From CAVVFX01 sp963747535 (GTDB taxonomy: Bacteria > Acidobacteriota > Terriglobia > Bryobacterales > Bryobacteraceae), in NCBI GenBank assembly GCA_963747535.1, contig CAVVFX010000002.1, positions 62,001 to 126,000 on the forward strand: a stretch of 64,000 nt of DNA, read 5' to 3'. A model generated the notes under the pieces. It saw only the letters and a program-made list of their open reading frames with translations, did no database searches and was not told the origin of the DNA. The position numbers and the translations under genes were made by a program. This document shows, one piece after another, positions 15,796 through 24,496 of the stretch. Numbering within the stretch: position 1 is the first letter of the stretch; the number at the start of each line of letters is the position of its first letter.

Positions 15796-17886
15796 ATGCG
15801 TTTCCGTCTCCTTACGTTTCTTCTCGCGGCGCCGCTCATCTACGCGCAGAAGGACCCCTTCGATGCGACGGCGATGATGCAGCTCGCGCGCATATCCGAT
15901 CCGCAAGTCTCGCCTGACGGTAAAACAGTCGCTTTCGTGGTACAAACGGTCAACCTGGAAGCCAATAAAAAGCCCAAGAACATCTACACCGTGCCGCTTG
16001 AGGGCGGAAAACCCATCTTGCTATCGAGCGCCGGCGAGAGCAACGATCGGCCGCGCTGGTCAAAGGACGGTAAGATCTTTTTCATTTCCGATCGCTCCGG
16101 CCTTCCGCAGATCTGGAGCATGGATGCCGACGGTTCCAGCCTCAAACAGATTACTTTTCTCTCCACTGGCGCCGGCGGCGTGCTGCCTTCCGCTGACGGC
16201 AAGACGCTGGTTTTCACCAGCGACGTATTTCCCTCCTGCGGCGCCGACGATGGTTGCAATAAGAAGATGCTGGATGACCAGAAAGCAAGTAAAGTCAAGG
16301 CGCGCCTGATCACCCAACTCCTTTATCGCCACTGGACCACCTGGCAGGATCCCACGCGCACGCATTTGCTGGCCATCCCCGCGGAGGGTGGGACCGCTAT
16401 CGACCTGACTCCCGGCACTCACATGGTCCCGCCGTTCTCGCTCGGCGGTCCGGACGATTACGCGATTTCGCCCGATAGCAAGGAAGTCTGCTTCACCATG
16501 AACACCGAGGAGGTTGCGGCCATCAGCACCAACAATGACCTGTTCGTGGTGCCGATTACCGGGGAGAATGCCGCGACTCCACGGCGGATCACGCCCAACC
16601 CGGCATCGGATAACTCGCCGCAGTATTCGCCCGACGGCAAATACATCGCGTTCCGCTCGCAATCGCGTCCCGGCTACGAGAGCGACCGCGCGCGCCTGCT
16701 GGTTCTTGAACGCGCCAACGGAAAGCTCACCTCGTTGACCGAAACTCTCGACCGGTCGGTCAACAGCTTCACCTGGTTTCCCGATTCCTCCCGCCTCTTT
16801 TTCACCGTGACCGACCGCGGACGCCAGGGCATCCAGGCAGTCCCCGTGGCAGGCGGCGGCATGCGCGTCGTGGCCTCAGGCAATAGCACCTTGGACGATA
16901 TGGCCTTCACGCCCGACGGCAAGACGCTGGTGTTCACGCGGCAGAGCGGCGCTGCACCGACCGAAATCGTGCGGGGCAGTTCCGGCGGCGGCGCGCCTGT
17001 CCCGCTGACTCACTTCAACGATGCCGTGCTCTCGTCCCATCAGCTTACAGGGCTCGAAGAGCTGTTTACCGACGTCGGCGACGGAGTGCAGATCCAGAGC
17101 TTTGTGGTGAAGCCCCCGGGATTCGATCCGGGCAAGAAATATCCGGCTATGATACTGATCCATGGAGGTCCGCAAGGCGAGTGGGGCGAGAGCTGGACGT
17201 ACCGTTGGAATGCGCAGGTCTTCGCTTCAGCCGGATACGTCGTGGTGATGCCCAATCCCCGCGGTTCGATCGGATATGGACAGGCCTTTACCGACGCCGT
17301 CAATCACGATTGGGGCGGCAAGCCTTACGACGACATCATGGCTGTCACCGACAAAGTTGCCAAACTCCCCTACGTCGATCCGGACCGCATGGTGGCCGCG
17401 GGGGGTTCCTACGGTGGCTACATGATCGATTGGATCCTCGGACACACTACGCGCTTCAAGGCGCTCATCTCGCACGCCGGCGTTTACGATCTGCGCAGCG
17501 AGGCCGGGGAGACCGAGGAGTTATGGTTTCCGATTTGGGAATTCGGCGGCATGCCCTGGGACAATCCCGAGATGTACGTGCGGTGGTCGCCCAGCATGTA
17601 CGCGAAAGAGTTCAAGACGCCGACGCTGGTCATCGACGGAGAACTGGATTTTCGCGTCCCCTACGGCCAGGGTCTGCAGTTGTTCACCGCGCTTCAGTTG
17701 CAGAAAGTGCCGTCACAGCTGCTGATCTTCCCGGATGAAGGACACTGGGTAATGAAGCCCCAGAACAGCATGCTCTGGTACAAGACATTTATCGATTGGA
17801 TGGATCGTTGGGCAAAAGCTCCAGTCCCGGCTCCCTCGAGCCCGGAGCAGCCCGCGATTCCCGCTACGAATGGAATAAAACCGTGA
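15796..17886 (+). CDS. S9 family peptidase (prolyl oligopeptidase/DPP-type), exported
   Basis: 696 residues, signal peptide MRFRLLTFLLAAPLIYAQK. A TolB-like beta-propeller spans about 20-420, with repeated 'SPDGKTVAFV', 'SKDGKIFFISDRSG', 'SADGKTLVF' and 'TPDGKTLVFTRQSG' blades. The alpha/beta hydrolase domain (about 430-680) has the triad S538 (GGSYGGYM), D618 (DGELDFRVP) and H650 (DEGHWVM), with an oxyanion loop HGGPQGEWGESW. Such enzymes trim peptides in the periplasm. The C-terminus has a Pro/Ala-rich tail (PVPAPSSPEQPAIPA), a little longer than usual. The TGA stop overlaps the GTG start of the following M23 peptidase gene, so the two peptidases form an operon. Confidence 0.94.
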   Translation: MRFRLLTFLLAAPLIYAQKDPFDATAMMQLARISDPQVSPDGKTVAFVVQTVNLEANKKPKNIYTVPLEGGKPILLSSAGESNDRPRWSKDGKIFFISDRSGLPQIWSMDADGSSLKQITFLSTGAGGVLPSADGKTLVFTSDVFPSCGADDGCNKKMLDDQKASKVKARLITQLLYRHWTTWQDPTRTHLLAIPAEGGTAIDLTPGTHMVPPFSLGGPDDYAISPDSKEVCFTMNTEEVAAISTNNDLFVVPITGENAATPRRITPNPASDNSPQYSPDGKYIAFRSQSRPGYESDRARLLVLERANGKLTSLTETLDRSVNSFTWFPDSSRLFFTVTDRGRQGIQAVPVAGGGMRVVASGNSTLDDMAFTPDGKTLVFTRQSGAAPTEIVRGSSGGGAPVPLTHFNDAVLSSHQLTGLEELFTDVGDGVQIQSFVVKPPGFDPGKKYPAMILIHGGPQGEWGESWTYRWNAQVFASAGYVVVMPNPRGSIGYGQAFTDAVNHDWGGKPYDDIMAVTDKVAKLPYVDPDRMVAAGGSYGGYMIDWILGHTTRFKALISHAGVYDLRSEAGETEELWFPIWEFGGMPWDNPEMYVRWSPSMYAKEFKTPTLVIDGELDFRVPYGQGLQLFTALQLQKVPSQLLIFPDEGHWVMKPQNSMLWYKTFIDWMDRWAKAPVPAPSSPEQPAIPATNGIKP

Positions 17887-19181
17887 AAATCATATTAATT
17901 ATAGTGGTGGTGGTGCTCATCGCAGTGCCCGTGACTCTCTTTTCTCTTTCCGGCTCAACCGGAATTCAGGTAACCCCGGAGGTGAAGGCTATTGGAGATT
18001 CGACTCCCGTTCATGTCGTCCTGACCAACCCTCATGGCGTCCGCAACGTGAAAGCGATTCTCGAGCAGGACGGAAAAAGCTATACGATTCCCGGACCGCA
18101 AGAGCCGGCGCATCGCTTTCGCTTCTTCAAGAACGCGCCGCCCAGCAGCCTCACGTTGAACGTCGGCCGCGGCAATGCACCTGCGCTCCACGACGGGAAA
18201 GCCAGGCTTACCGTCGAAGCTCAGTCCAACGATTTCCGTGGTGGGACCAGCACGGTCTCCTATGATGTCGACGTTATCACCCGGCCGCCGCACGTGGTCG
18301 CCGATGGCGTGCAGCATTACGTCAATCAGGCCGGCTGCGGCCTGGTTACGTTTACGCCGTCGGGTTATGTGTCCGATTCCGGAGTCCAGGTGAAAGACTA
18401 TATTTTCCGTAGCTTTCCGCTACCCAATCACGCCGGCGAGCGGTTCAGCCTGTTTGCTTATCCCTGGGACTTGCCAGTGGGCATCGAGCCGGTGGTGTTT
18501 GCCTCCAATCCCGCGGGAGCAAAGGCGACGGCGCCGTTTTACGTCAAGCTCTTCCCTAAGAAGTTTCATGAAAGCACCATCGTCCTGACCGATGCATTTA
18601 TGCAAAAGGTGCTGGGCGACATGGATCCGGAAAATAAAATTCCCGGCGATACCTTGGCGCGCTTCATTTATTGCAACCGCGAGATGCGAAAGCTGAATTC
18701 CAAAACGCTGTACGATCTCCGGCTGAAGACCGAGGAAGCCATTTTGTGGAAAGGTCCCTTTGTTCGTCCGGCTACCAAGAATGAGGCCTTCTTCGCCGAT
18801 CACCGGACCTATACTTACAACGGTAAAACGGTGGATGTGGAAACCCACCTGGGCTTCGATCTGGCGGATCGAAAGCACATGCCGATCGTCGCGCCCAATA
18901 GTGGCAAGGTGATTTATGCCGACCGGCTCGGCATCTACGGCAACTGCATTGTTCTCGACCACGGGTACGGACTGCAGACCATCTACGGCCATATGAGCCA
19001 CTTTGACGTCAAAGTCGGCGATCGGGTCGAAAAGGGACAGAAGATGGGGAACAGCGGTGAAACTGGTCTGGCCGGCGGCGATCATCTGCATTTTTCCATG
19101 CAGGTGGACGGCGTCCAGGTGAACCCGATCGAGTGGTGGGACGAGCACTGGATCAAGGACCGCGTTCTCAGCAAAATGTAA
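17883..19181 (+). CDS. M23 (LytM-type) metallopeptidase, membrane-anchored
   Basis: 432 residues from GTG 17883, preferred over the in-frame ATG at 17796 inside the previous gene because the 4-bp GTGA overlap and the signal anchor (VKIILIIVVVVLIAVPVTLF) fit. The N-terminal half is beta-rich with Ig-like character (VTPEVKAIGDSTPVHVVLTN). The C-terminal LytM domain, about 310-420, retains Zn ligands H322 and D326 (HLGFD), H370 (YGHM) and H403 (HLHF), so it should be active. LytM enzymes cut peptidoglycan cross-bridges or activate amidases in the periplasm. Pairing with an S9 peptidase suggests envelope turnover, which is inference. Confidence 0.92.
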   Translation: MKIILIIVVVVLIAVPVTLFSLSGSTGIQVTPEVKAIGDSTPVHVVLTNPHGVRNVKAILEQDGKSYTIPGPQEPAHRFRFFKNAPPSSLTLNVGRGNAPALHDGKARLTVEAQSNDFRGGTSTVSYDVDVITRPPHVVADGVQHYVNQAGCGLVTFTPSGYVSDSGVQVKDYIFRSFPLPNHAGERFSLFAYPWDLPVGIEPVVFASNPAGAKATAPFYVKLFPKKFHESTIVLTDAFMQKVLGDMDPENKIPGDTLARFIYCNREMRKLNSKTLYDLRLKTEEAILWKGPFVRPATKNEAFFADHRTYTYNGKTVDVETHLGFDLADRKHMPIVAPNSGKVIYADRLGIYGNCIVLDHGYGLQTIYGHMSHFDVKVGDRVEKGQKMGNSGETGLAGGDHLHFSMQVDGVQVNPIEWWDEHWIKDRVLSKM

Positions 19182-19204
19182 CCTGACAGCACTATACTGA
19201 CGAA

Positions 19205-19996
19205 ATGGCGATTGTAGAAAAACTCATTCCCGGGTCCTTCTGCTGGATGGAACTGGCCACCACCGATCAGAACGCTGCGAAACAATTCTACTCGTCGCTG
19301 TTCGGATGGTCGTCAACCGACTTTCCCATGGGGCCGGTCGGAGTTTACACTACTTTTGAGCTAAAAGGCCAGCATTGTGCGGCTGTGTACACGCTCATGA
19401 AGGACCATCTGGCGCAGGGCATACCGCCGCACTGGATGATTTACATCGGCGTGACGAGTGCGGACGAAAGCACCAGGCGCGCCATCGAGTTGGGCGCCAC
19501 TGTGCTCGAGGGGCCTTTCGACGTGATGGACAAGGGCCGCATGTCGGTTGTCCGGGATCCGACTGGCGCGCATTTCTGTTTGTGGCAGGAGAACACGAGT
19601 AAGGGAATCGGCATCGCGGGAGAAGCCAATTCCTTCGTTTGGGCTGACCTCAATACGCCGGATCGCGACGCGGCGAGGAAATTCTACTCAGGGCTGCTCG
19701 GTTGGAAGTTTGTCACCGGCGAAGGTAAAGATGAGTCGACCTATTGGCATATCATGAATGGTGAACGCGGAATCGGCGGCTTACCTCCGATCGAGTTTCA
19801 GCCGCCCGGTGCTCCGCCGCACTGGATGATCTATTACATGGTGTCGGATTGCGAGGCATCGTTCGCCAAGGCGGCTAGCCTCGGCGCCAAGACGCACGTG
19901 CCACCGATGACCATCGAAGGCACCGGAAAAATGGCCATAATCGGAGATCCTCAAGGAGCCGTATTTGCGCTCTTCCAACCCAATATGAAGGCTTAG
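19205..19996 (+). CDS. VOC (glyoxalase/bleomycin-resistance) protein, two domains
   Basis: 263 residues containing two tandem VOC units. Unit 1, about 8-128: SFCWMELATTDQNAAKQFYS, LFGW, PHWMIYIGV and RDPTGAHFCLWQ. Unit 2, about 138-260: SFVWADLNTPDRDAARKFYS, LLGW, PHWMIYYMV and GDPQGAVFALFQ. The HWMIY repeat and DPxGAxFxLxQ ends are the signature of the PF00903 two-copy family, known from exported or cytosolic antibiotic-binding and hydroxylase-like proteins. No signal peptide is visible, so cytoplasmic. The substrate is not predictable. It lies 23 bp after the M23 gene on the same strand and may share its transcript. Confidence 0.9.
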   Translation: MAIVEKLIPGSFCWMELATTDQNAAKQFYSSLFGWSSTDFPMGPVGVYTTFELKGQHCAAVYTLMKDHLAQGIPPHWMIYIGVTSADESTRRAIELGATVLEGPFDVMDKGRMSVVRDPTGAHFCLWQENTSKGIGIAGEANSFVWADLNTPDRDAARKFYSGLLGWKFVTGEGKDESTYWHIMNGERGIGGLPPIEFQPPGAPPHWMIYYMVSDCEASFAKAASLGAKTHVPPMTIEGTGKMAIIGDPQGAVFALFQPNMKA

Positions 19997-20008
19997 GTTC
20001 CTCGTGAC

Positions 20009-21340
20009 TTACAGGCGTTCAAGCCGGGTATCGGCATCGCCGAAGTGATCCAGCTTAACCCCCATCCGGTCCATAATCGACAGGTACAAGCTGCACATCT
20101 TGCGGTTACCCTCGCCGGCGTCCAGATAATTCAGCGAGCGTCCAGTCTCGAGTGTGCCGCCCAAACCTCCTGCCAGCACCAGCGGCAATCTGGTGTTGTC
20201 GTGCTTGCGGCCCGCCCACATATTGGAGAGAAACATCAGGCACGAGTGATCCAGGACAGTACCGTCGCCCTCCGGCATGCTATCCAGCTTGGTAGCCAGA
20301 TAAGCCAGCTGGCTCAGATGGAAACGGGAGATGCGTTCGTAACCGTCGGAAAGGTTGTTGTGAGATGCGGAATGGTGCCCTTCGCGCACTTCCAGGAACG
20401 GATAGTAGAGGGCCGAAAGGTCGCGGGCGAGAAGCAGCGTGGCGACGCGAGTCTTGTCCGTCTGGAAGGCAATCGCAATCAGGTCGCACATCAGGCGCGC
20501 ATGCTCCCGAAGATCTTCCGGCAGGCCATTCGCCGGCCGTTCCATCGTAAACAGGGGACGGTTCCTATGCTTCGAAAGGTCGTCCGCCTGGTCTTTGTTC
20601 TTGCGCATGCTGTCGACGCGTTTTTCCACTTCGCGCACGCTGGTCAGATATTCATCCAGCTTAGCCTTGTCAGTCGAACTGATTTTGCCGCTGAGCGACT
20701 CCGCGCGATCCTTCACCCGGTCGAGAATGCTCGCGTTCAGGGCGCTGCCGCGGTTCTCAAACAGATTGTCGAAAGCGAGCGATGGATAAACTTCCACCGG
20801 AACCGGCGAGTCCGGAGTCTGCCAGGATATGTGAGAGCTGTAGGCCATCGAGAAGTTGGTCTCGTGGTAACCCGTCATAGGCAACTCGCAAGCCAAAACG
20901 ATACTCGACTGAGGCGTGTCTTCTCCGACGCGATTCGCGATCATCTGGTCCACGGTGATGCCCGCTTTGATGATGGCGCCCTTCTGGATGACTGCGCCGG
21001 ACAGTAGACCTCCCGTCTCCGCCGGATGAATCCCCATACCGGTGGACGGCTTGTTGAAGAGTCCGTCAATCACATTGATCTTGTGCTTCAACGGCTCCAG
21101 GCACGACAATGTCTTGCTGAGCTTCATCGCGTCGCCCGAGCCCTCAGCGCTCCAGTGATCCTCATTGATGCCGTTCCCCATGAAGAGCACTGCGAAGCGC
21201 TTGGGGAAGGTCTCCGGAGATGCCGTGCCGGCGAAGGCGGAAAGAGACTCGAGCCACGGCAGGGCCATGGTGACTCCGGCGCCGCGAAGAACCGTACGGC
21301 GTGAAATTCGATGGGCGCGTTGCTGTGTTCGATCGGGCAT
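20009..21340 (-). CDS. DUF1552 domain-containing protein, Tat-exported
   Basis: 443 residues with a clear Tat leader (RISRRTVLRGAGVTMALPWL). The rest matches the DUF1552 family pattern: RFAVLFMGNGINEDHWSAEG, LSKTLSCLEPLKHKINVIDG, GIHPAETGGLLSG, SVDQMIA-like segment, YLTSVREVEKRVDSM, DLIAIAFQTDKTRVATLLL and FLSNMWAGRKHDN near the end. These resemble sulfatase/DUF1501-like folds, abundant in Planctomycetes and Acidobacteriota and nearly always beside DUF1592 genes. Function unknown; it is thought to work with the DUF1592 partner on the cell surface or in the periplasm. The DUF1592 gene ends 10 bp upstream on the same strand, so it is the second gene of that operon. Confidence 0.92.
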   Translation of the reverse strand: MPDRTQQRAHRISRRTVLRGAGVTMALPWLESLSAFAGTASPETFPKRFAVLFMGNGINEDHWSAEGSGDAMKLSKTLSCLEPLKHKINVIDGLFNKPSTGMGIHPAETGGLLSGAVIQKGAIIKAGITVDQMIANRVGEDTPQSSIVLACELPMTGYHETNFSMAYSSHISWQTPDSPVPVEVYPSLAFDNLFENRGSALNASILDRVKDRAESLSGKISSTDKAKLDEYLTSVREVEKRVDSMRKNKDQADDLSKHRNRPLFTMERPANGLPEDLREHARLMCDLIAIAFQTDKTRVATLLLARDLSALYYPFLEVREGHHSASHNNLSDGYERISRFHLSQLAYLATKLDSMPEGDGTVLDHSCLMFLSNMWAGRKHDNTRLPLVLAGGLGGTLETGRSLNYLDAGEGNRKMCSLYLSIMDRMGVKLDHFGDADTRLERL

Positions 21341-21350
21341 TGTTTTTATT

Positions 21351-24300
21351 TTATCTTTTCGCGAGGTTGGATTTTTGAGGGGACTCTGGACTGCGTTTAT
21401 TAAGGAACTGAGGGCTGGTGACTATGGTCTCCACCATTGAATCAAAGTGATAACCCGTTGCGGACAGCCTGGCTTCCATAAGCTCAACCGTAGGCTCGTC
21501 GGAAAGCATGAGAGACCGGCCCAGAGCGTAAGTCAGCAGCTTGCGGCTGAAATTATCCAGAAAGTCGTTCTGACGATGCTCGCGGATGTAGTTGAGCACG
21601 CCTTCGTATCCGGAGCCCTGGCTACCGCCCGGAAAAGTTGCCTGCGTGTCGACTGGGCGCCCGGCGAGGTCCTTGTTCCGCACCTCGCCGATGGGCCCGT
21701 AGCCTTCGAACGCCAGGCCGAACGAATCAAATCGCGCATGACACCCCGCGCAGACCGCGTTTTCCCGGTGCTTGGCCAGCATTTCCCGCAGTGGCAGTTC
21801 CGACTTCGCCTCATCGCTCGGCAATTCGGGCACCTTGGGAGGCGGCGGCGGAATCGTCTCGCCGAGCACCCGGCGGACGACCCAGTATCCCCGCTTCACC
21901 GGGCTCGTCCGCAAGCCGGGCGCGTTCTCGGTGAGGAAGACCGACATGGGCAGCAAGCCGCCCCGACCGTAGCGGCCCGCATCGTCCACCCGGATCCAGG
22001 TATCGGCGTTGCCCGTGACTTCAGGCATACCGTAGTGCCTGGCCAGGACCGGATTCACGAAAGTGTAGTTGCCGTACAGCAGGTCGAGGACCGGGCGATT
22101 GTTGTGGATCACGTCCTCGATCAAGCGGATCGGTTCCTGGAACATGGCCTCGCGAAGATCATTAGTAAAGCTCGGGAAGCGCTGGCGATCGACCGCATTG
22201 TGTTGTTCAAAGCGGCGGAAATCGAGCCAGTTCCCGCCGAACTCGGTAGCCAGCCCGCTGGCGCGATCGTCCTTCAACATCCGGCGAGTCTCCGTAAGCA
22301 GAACGTCGTGTCTCGACAAATCGCCGGCCGCGGCGTGAGCCAGCAACTCCTGGTCAGGCATGCTGGACCAGAGAAAATAACTCAACCGGCTGGCCAGTTC
22401 ATACCCGGAAAGTCTGCATCCCCCGTGGGGCACACCATCGTTTTTTATGGTCTGCCCGGTTGCGGAGCAGCCTCGTGCGTCCGCCAAATCGATGCGGTAA
22501 CAAAAGTCCGGCGCCATCAATACGCTGACGATCGAATTCCGAATCGCCTCCTCATGCGTCAGCCCGCTCTTTTCACGAAGCGTCCGGTAATAAGCCAGAA
22601 TGTCCTCGCGCTCGGCAGTCGAGAGCGGCCGCCGATAAGCCCGTGCCGCAAACTTGAGAAGAGCCTCCAGATGCTGGGGCTCCGCATCTGCGTGCATCTT
22701 CTCTAAAGTGCGGAGGGTATGATTCATGCGATCAAAGTGATAGCGCATCGCCTCGGGAGCAACCGGATCGTTCTTCGGATCGGCCAGGGCTTTGGCCAGA
22801 TAGGCGTCGCGCAATCCCATGATGACCGCCTCGTCTGTAATCTCGTGATCCGGCGGGCGCGCCGTGCCGGACTCGGCGCCCTTCCCTTGAACTTCGCCGC
22901 TCTGATTGAAGAAAAACTGAACCCACGTTCGCGCCGTGAAATCGGCGATGAAGTCGAATTCGATCCAAAGGCGGTTGAGTTCCTTCTGACCTTTTTCGTC
23001 GAGGATCAACTCCATAAGCGGCGTATCGTCGCGGAAAAAGCCCACGACGCTGTGATAGCCCGCGCTCAGGAGTCGCCCCTTGTCCTGAGAATCGTCCGGG
23101 AAATAGCGACCACGCTCTTTGACGTAGAAGGTGTCCGGGAAAACGGCAGCGAAGCGCGCGAATGCAGCTTCATACCGGCTGCGCTCGGTAGCTGGAACTA
23201 CCAGATCGTTATCGCCGGCGCGGGCTTTCGCCGTGAGAGCGGCCCAGCGCGGAGCCGCCTCCCGGTGCAGCCCGGCATATTTCGGGATCTCCGGCACCAC
23301 CGGAGGAGGGTCGGTATCGTTGCGCAGGCTTCCGGGATCGAAATCGCGGCGGTGCGAAGCGAACTCGCGCAGTTTCCAACTCAGCAGGGGCTGCGACCCG
23401 GCAGGCAATCCTTGCACGATCGGCGCAGCGAACTGCATGGCCGTGTGGTTCCGGATCCGGACCACGAAATCACGCATCGCGATACACTTCGTTCGGAGAA
23501 GGTCTTGCGTGTTCGCCTGCGGCGTGGGCAGCGCGCGCCACATCCCTCGCAGCTTGGCAACCGGACCCACGTCGTCTTGCGTGCCATCCAGAAGCTGCCA
23601 GATCATCGGCAGATACTTCGGGCTCACCTTCGCGTCGTCCGCCATGGACGCCAGACTGGCATTGGGCTTACCTAAAACCGAGCGGTACTTGAAGCGCCAG
23701 GCCGCCTGAAAGTAATCTGCATAATCCGTCGGTTGGCGATCGTAGAAATCTATGATCCGTTGGATGGAATACTTCTCGCGATCCGTCTCGACCAGCATCG
23801 GATAGGGCGCGAAGTCGAAGCCATCGGGCTTGAGGACCATGTGATCGCCCACCTCGCGCGCGGCCTGCAGATACTTATTGAGCAGCGCGGGCGACATGGT
23901 TAACGATTCGCCGGAGTTGTCGAAACCGGCTGGATTGGCCGGATCAACAGGAAACTCCCGCGTGGGGCGCATGTCCACGCCAGTGAGGTCGCGGACGGTG
24001 TAATTGTACTCGGCATTACTCAACCGGCGAGCCAGCACCAGCCCGGGATCCCCGGCATTCTTGCGTGCCTCATCCGCGCGCATGGCCGCAATCCATGCGA
24101 TCACCTGCTGACGGCTTTCGGCCGGCGGCTGGGGCACCTGCTTGGGAGGCATCTCCTTCGCCGTCAATTTCTCCAGCACCAGATTCCAACGGGCGTAGTC
24201 CCGCACCACCGTGTCGAGGGTGGAGTAAGTCCGGAGGTCCAACTGGGCGGCGGGCGCATCGCCGCTATGGCATCCGATGCAGTAGCGGGTTAGAAAGGGG

Positions 24301-24410
24301 CGGACGGTTTGCGTGAAGTTGCGCTCAAGAGTAGGGCCTGCAGCGCCGGCTGCGGGTATCGCGAAAATGGCGAGAACCAAACGTATGACGAGGACGGAGC
24401 GAAGTTGCAT
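21351..24410 (-). CDS. DUF1592/DUF1588/DUF1587 cytochrome-c-like exported protein
   Basis: 1019 residues with a signal peptide (VIRLVLAIFAIPAAGAAG). Order by motif: planctomycete-type cytochrome c with CIGCH at 44-48; DUF1587 (LSNAEYNYTVRDLTGVDM); a unique middle; DUF1595/DUF1592 (RAYRRPLSTAEREDILAYYR, ELASRLSYFLWSSMPDQELL); DUF1588 (RYGRGGLLPMSVFLTENAPG, TSPVKRGYWVVRRVLGE) with a second haem-type motif CAGCH; and DUF1585 (LLTYALGRSLMLSDE). Two CxxCH motifs imply covalent haem and periplasmic electron transfer. A 16-residue insert (GCSATGQTIKNDGVPH) before DUF1592 is an in-frame copy of the dispersed repeat. First gene of the operon with DUF1552. Confidence 0.93.
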   Translation of the reverse strand: MQLRSVLVIRLVLAIFAIPAAGAAGPTLERNFTQTVRPFLTRYCIGCHSGDAPAAQLDLRTYSTLDTVVRDYARWNLVLEKLTAKEMPPKQVPQPPAESRQQVIAWIAAMRADEARKNAGDPGLVLARRLSNAEYNYTVRDLTGVDMRPTREFPVDPANPAGFDNSGESLTMSPALLNKYLQAAREVGDHMVLKPDGFDFAPYPMLVETDREKYSIQRIIDFYDRQPTDYADYFQAAWRFKYRSVLGKPNASLASMADDAKVSPKYLPMIWQLLDGTQDDVGPVAKLRGMWRALPTPQANTQDLLRTKCIAMRDFVVRIRNHTAMQFAAPIVQGLPAGSQPLLSWKLREFASHRRDFDPGSLRNDTDPPPVVPEIPKYAGLHREAAPRWAALTAKARAGDNDLVVPATERSRYEAAFARFAAVFPDTFYVKERGRYFPDDSQDKGRLLSAGYHSVVGFFRDDTPLMELILDEKGQKELNRLWIEFDFIADFTARTWVQFFFNQSGEVQGKGAESGTARPPDHEITDEAVIMGLRDAYLAKALADPKNDPVAPEAMRYHFDRMNHTLRTLEKMHADAEPQHLEALLKFAARAYRRPLSTAEREDILAYYRTLREKSGLTHEEAIRNSIVSVLMAPDFCYRIDLADARGCSATGQTIKNDGVPHGGCRLSGYELASRLSYFLWSSMPDQELLAHAAAGDLSRHDVLLTETRRMLKDDRASGLATEFGGNWLDFRRFEQHNAVDRQRFPSFTNDLREAMFQEPIRLIEDVIHNNRPVLDLLYGNYTFVNPVLARHYGMPEVTGNADTWIRVDDAGRYGRGGLLPMSVFLTENAPGLRTSPVKRGYWVVRRVLGETIPPPPPKVPELPSDEAKSELPLREMLAKHRENAVCAGCHARFDSFGLAFEGYGPIGEVRNKDLAGRPVDTQATFPGGSQGSGYEGVLNYIREHRQNDFLDNFSRKLLTYALGRSLMLSDEPTVELMEARLSATGYHFDSMVETIVTSPQFLNKRSPESPQKSNLAKR
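22425..22472. repeat. 48-bp dispersed repeat, copy A, inside the DUF1592 gene
   Basis: It starts GTGGGGCACACCATCG and ends GAGCAGCC on the plus strand. It matches copy B (38889-38936) at about 42 of 48 positions. Hairpin 1 pairs GCACACCAT with ATGGTCTGC (one mismatch). Read on the gene strand it is exactly 16 codons, so the gene stays open. Confidence 0.85.
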
Positions 24411-24496
24411 GAGTGTCGAAACGTATCATGATCATACAAGGACGCCGCACCGGGAACAAGGAAGGTAGGGCTTCTGTCATGTAGAATGTCAGTTTC

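Noticed and set aside
20045..21007. 320-codon plus-strand frame opposite the DUF1552 gene; similarly 21447-22706 and 22719-23675 opposite DUF1592
   Set aside because: Antisense shadows with no domain signature; the reverse genes have clear Tat or haem motifs.
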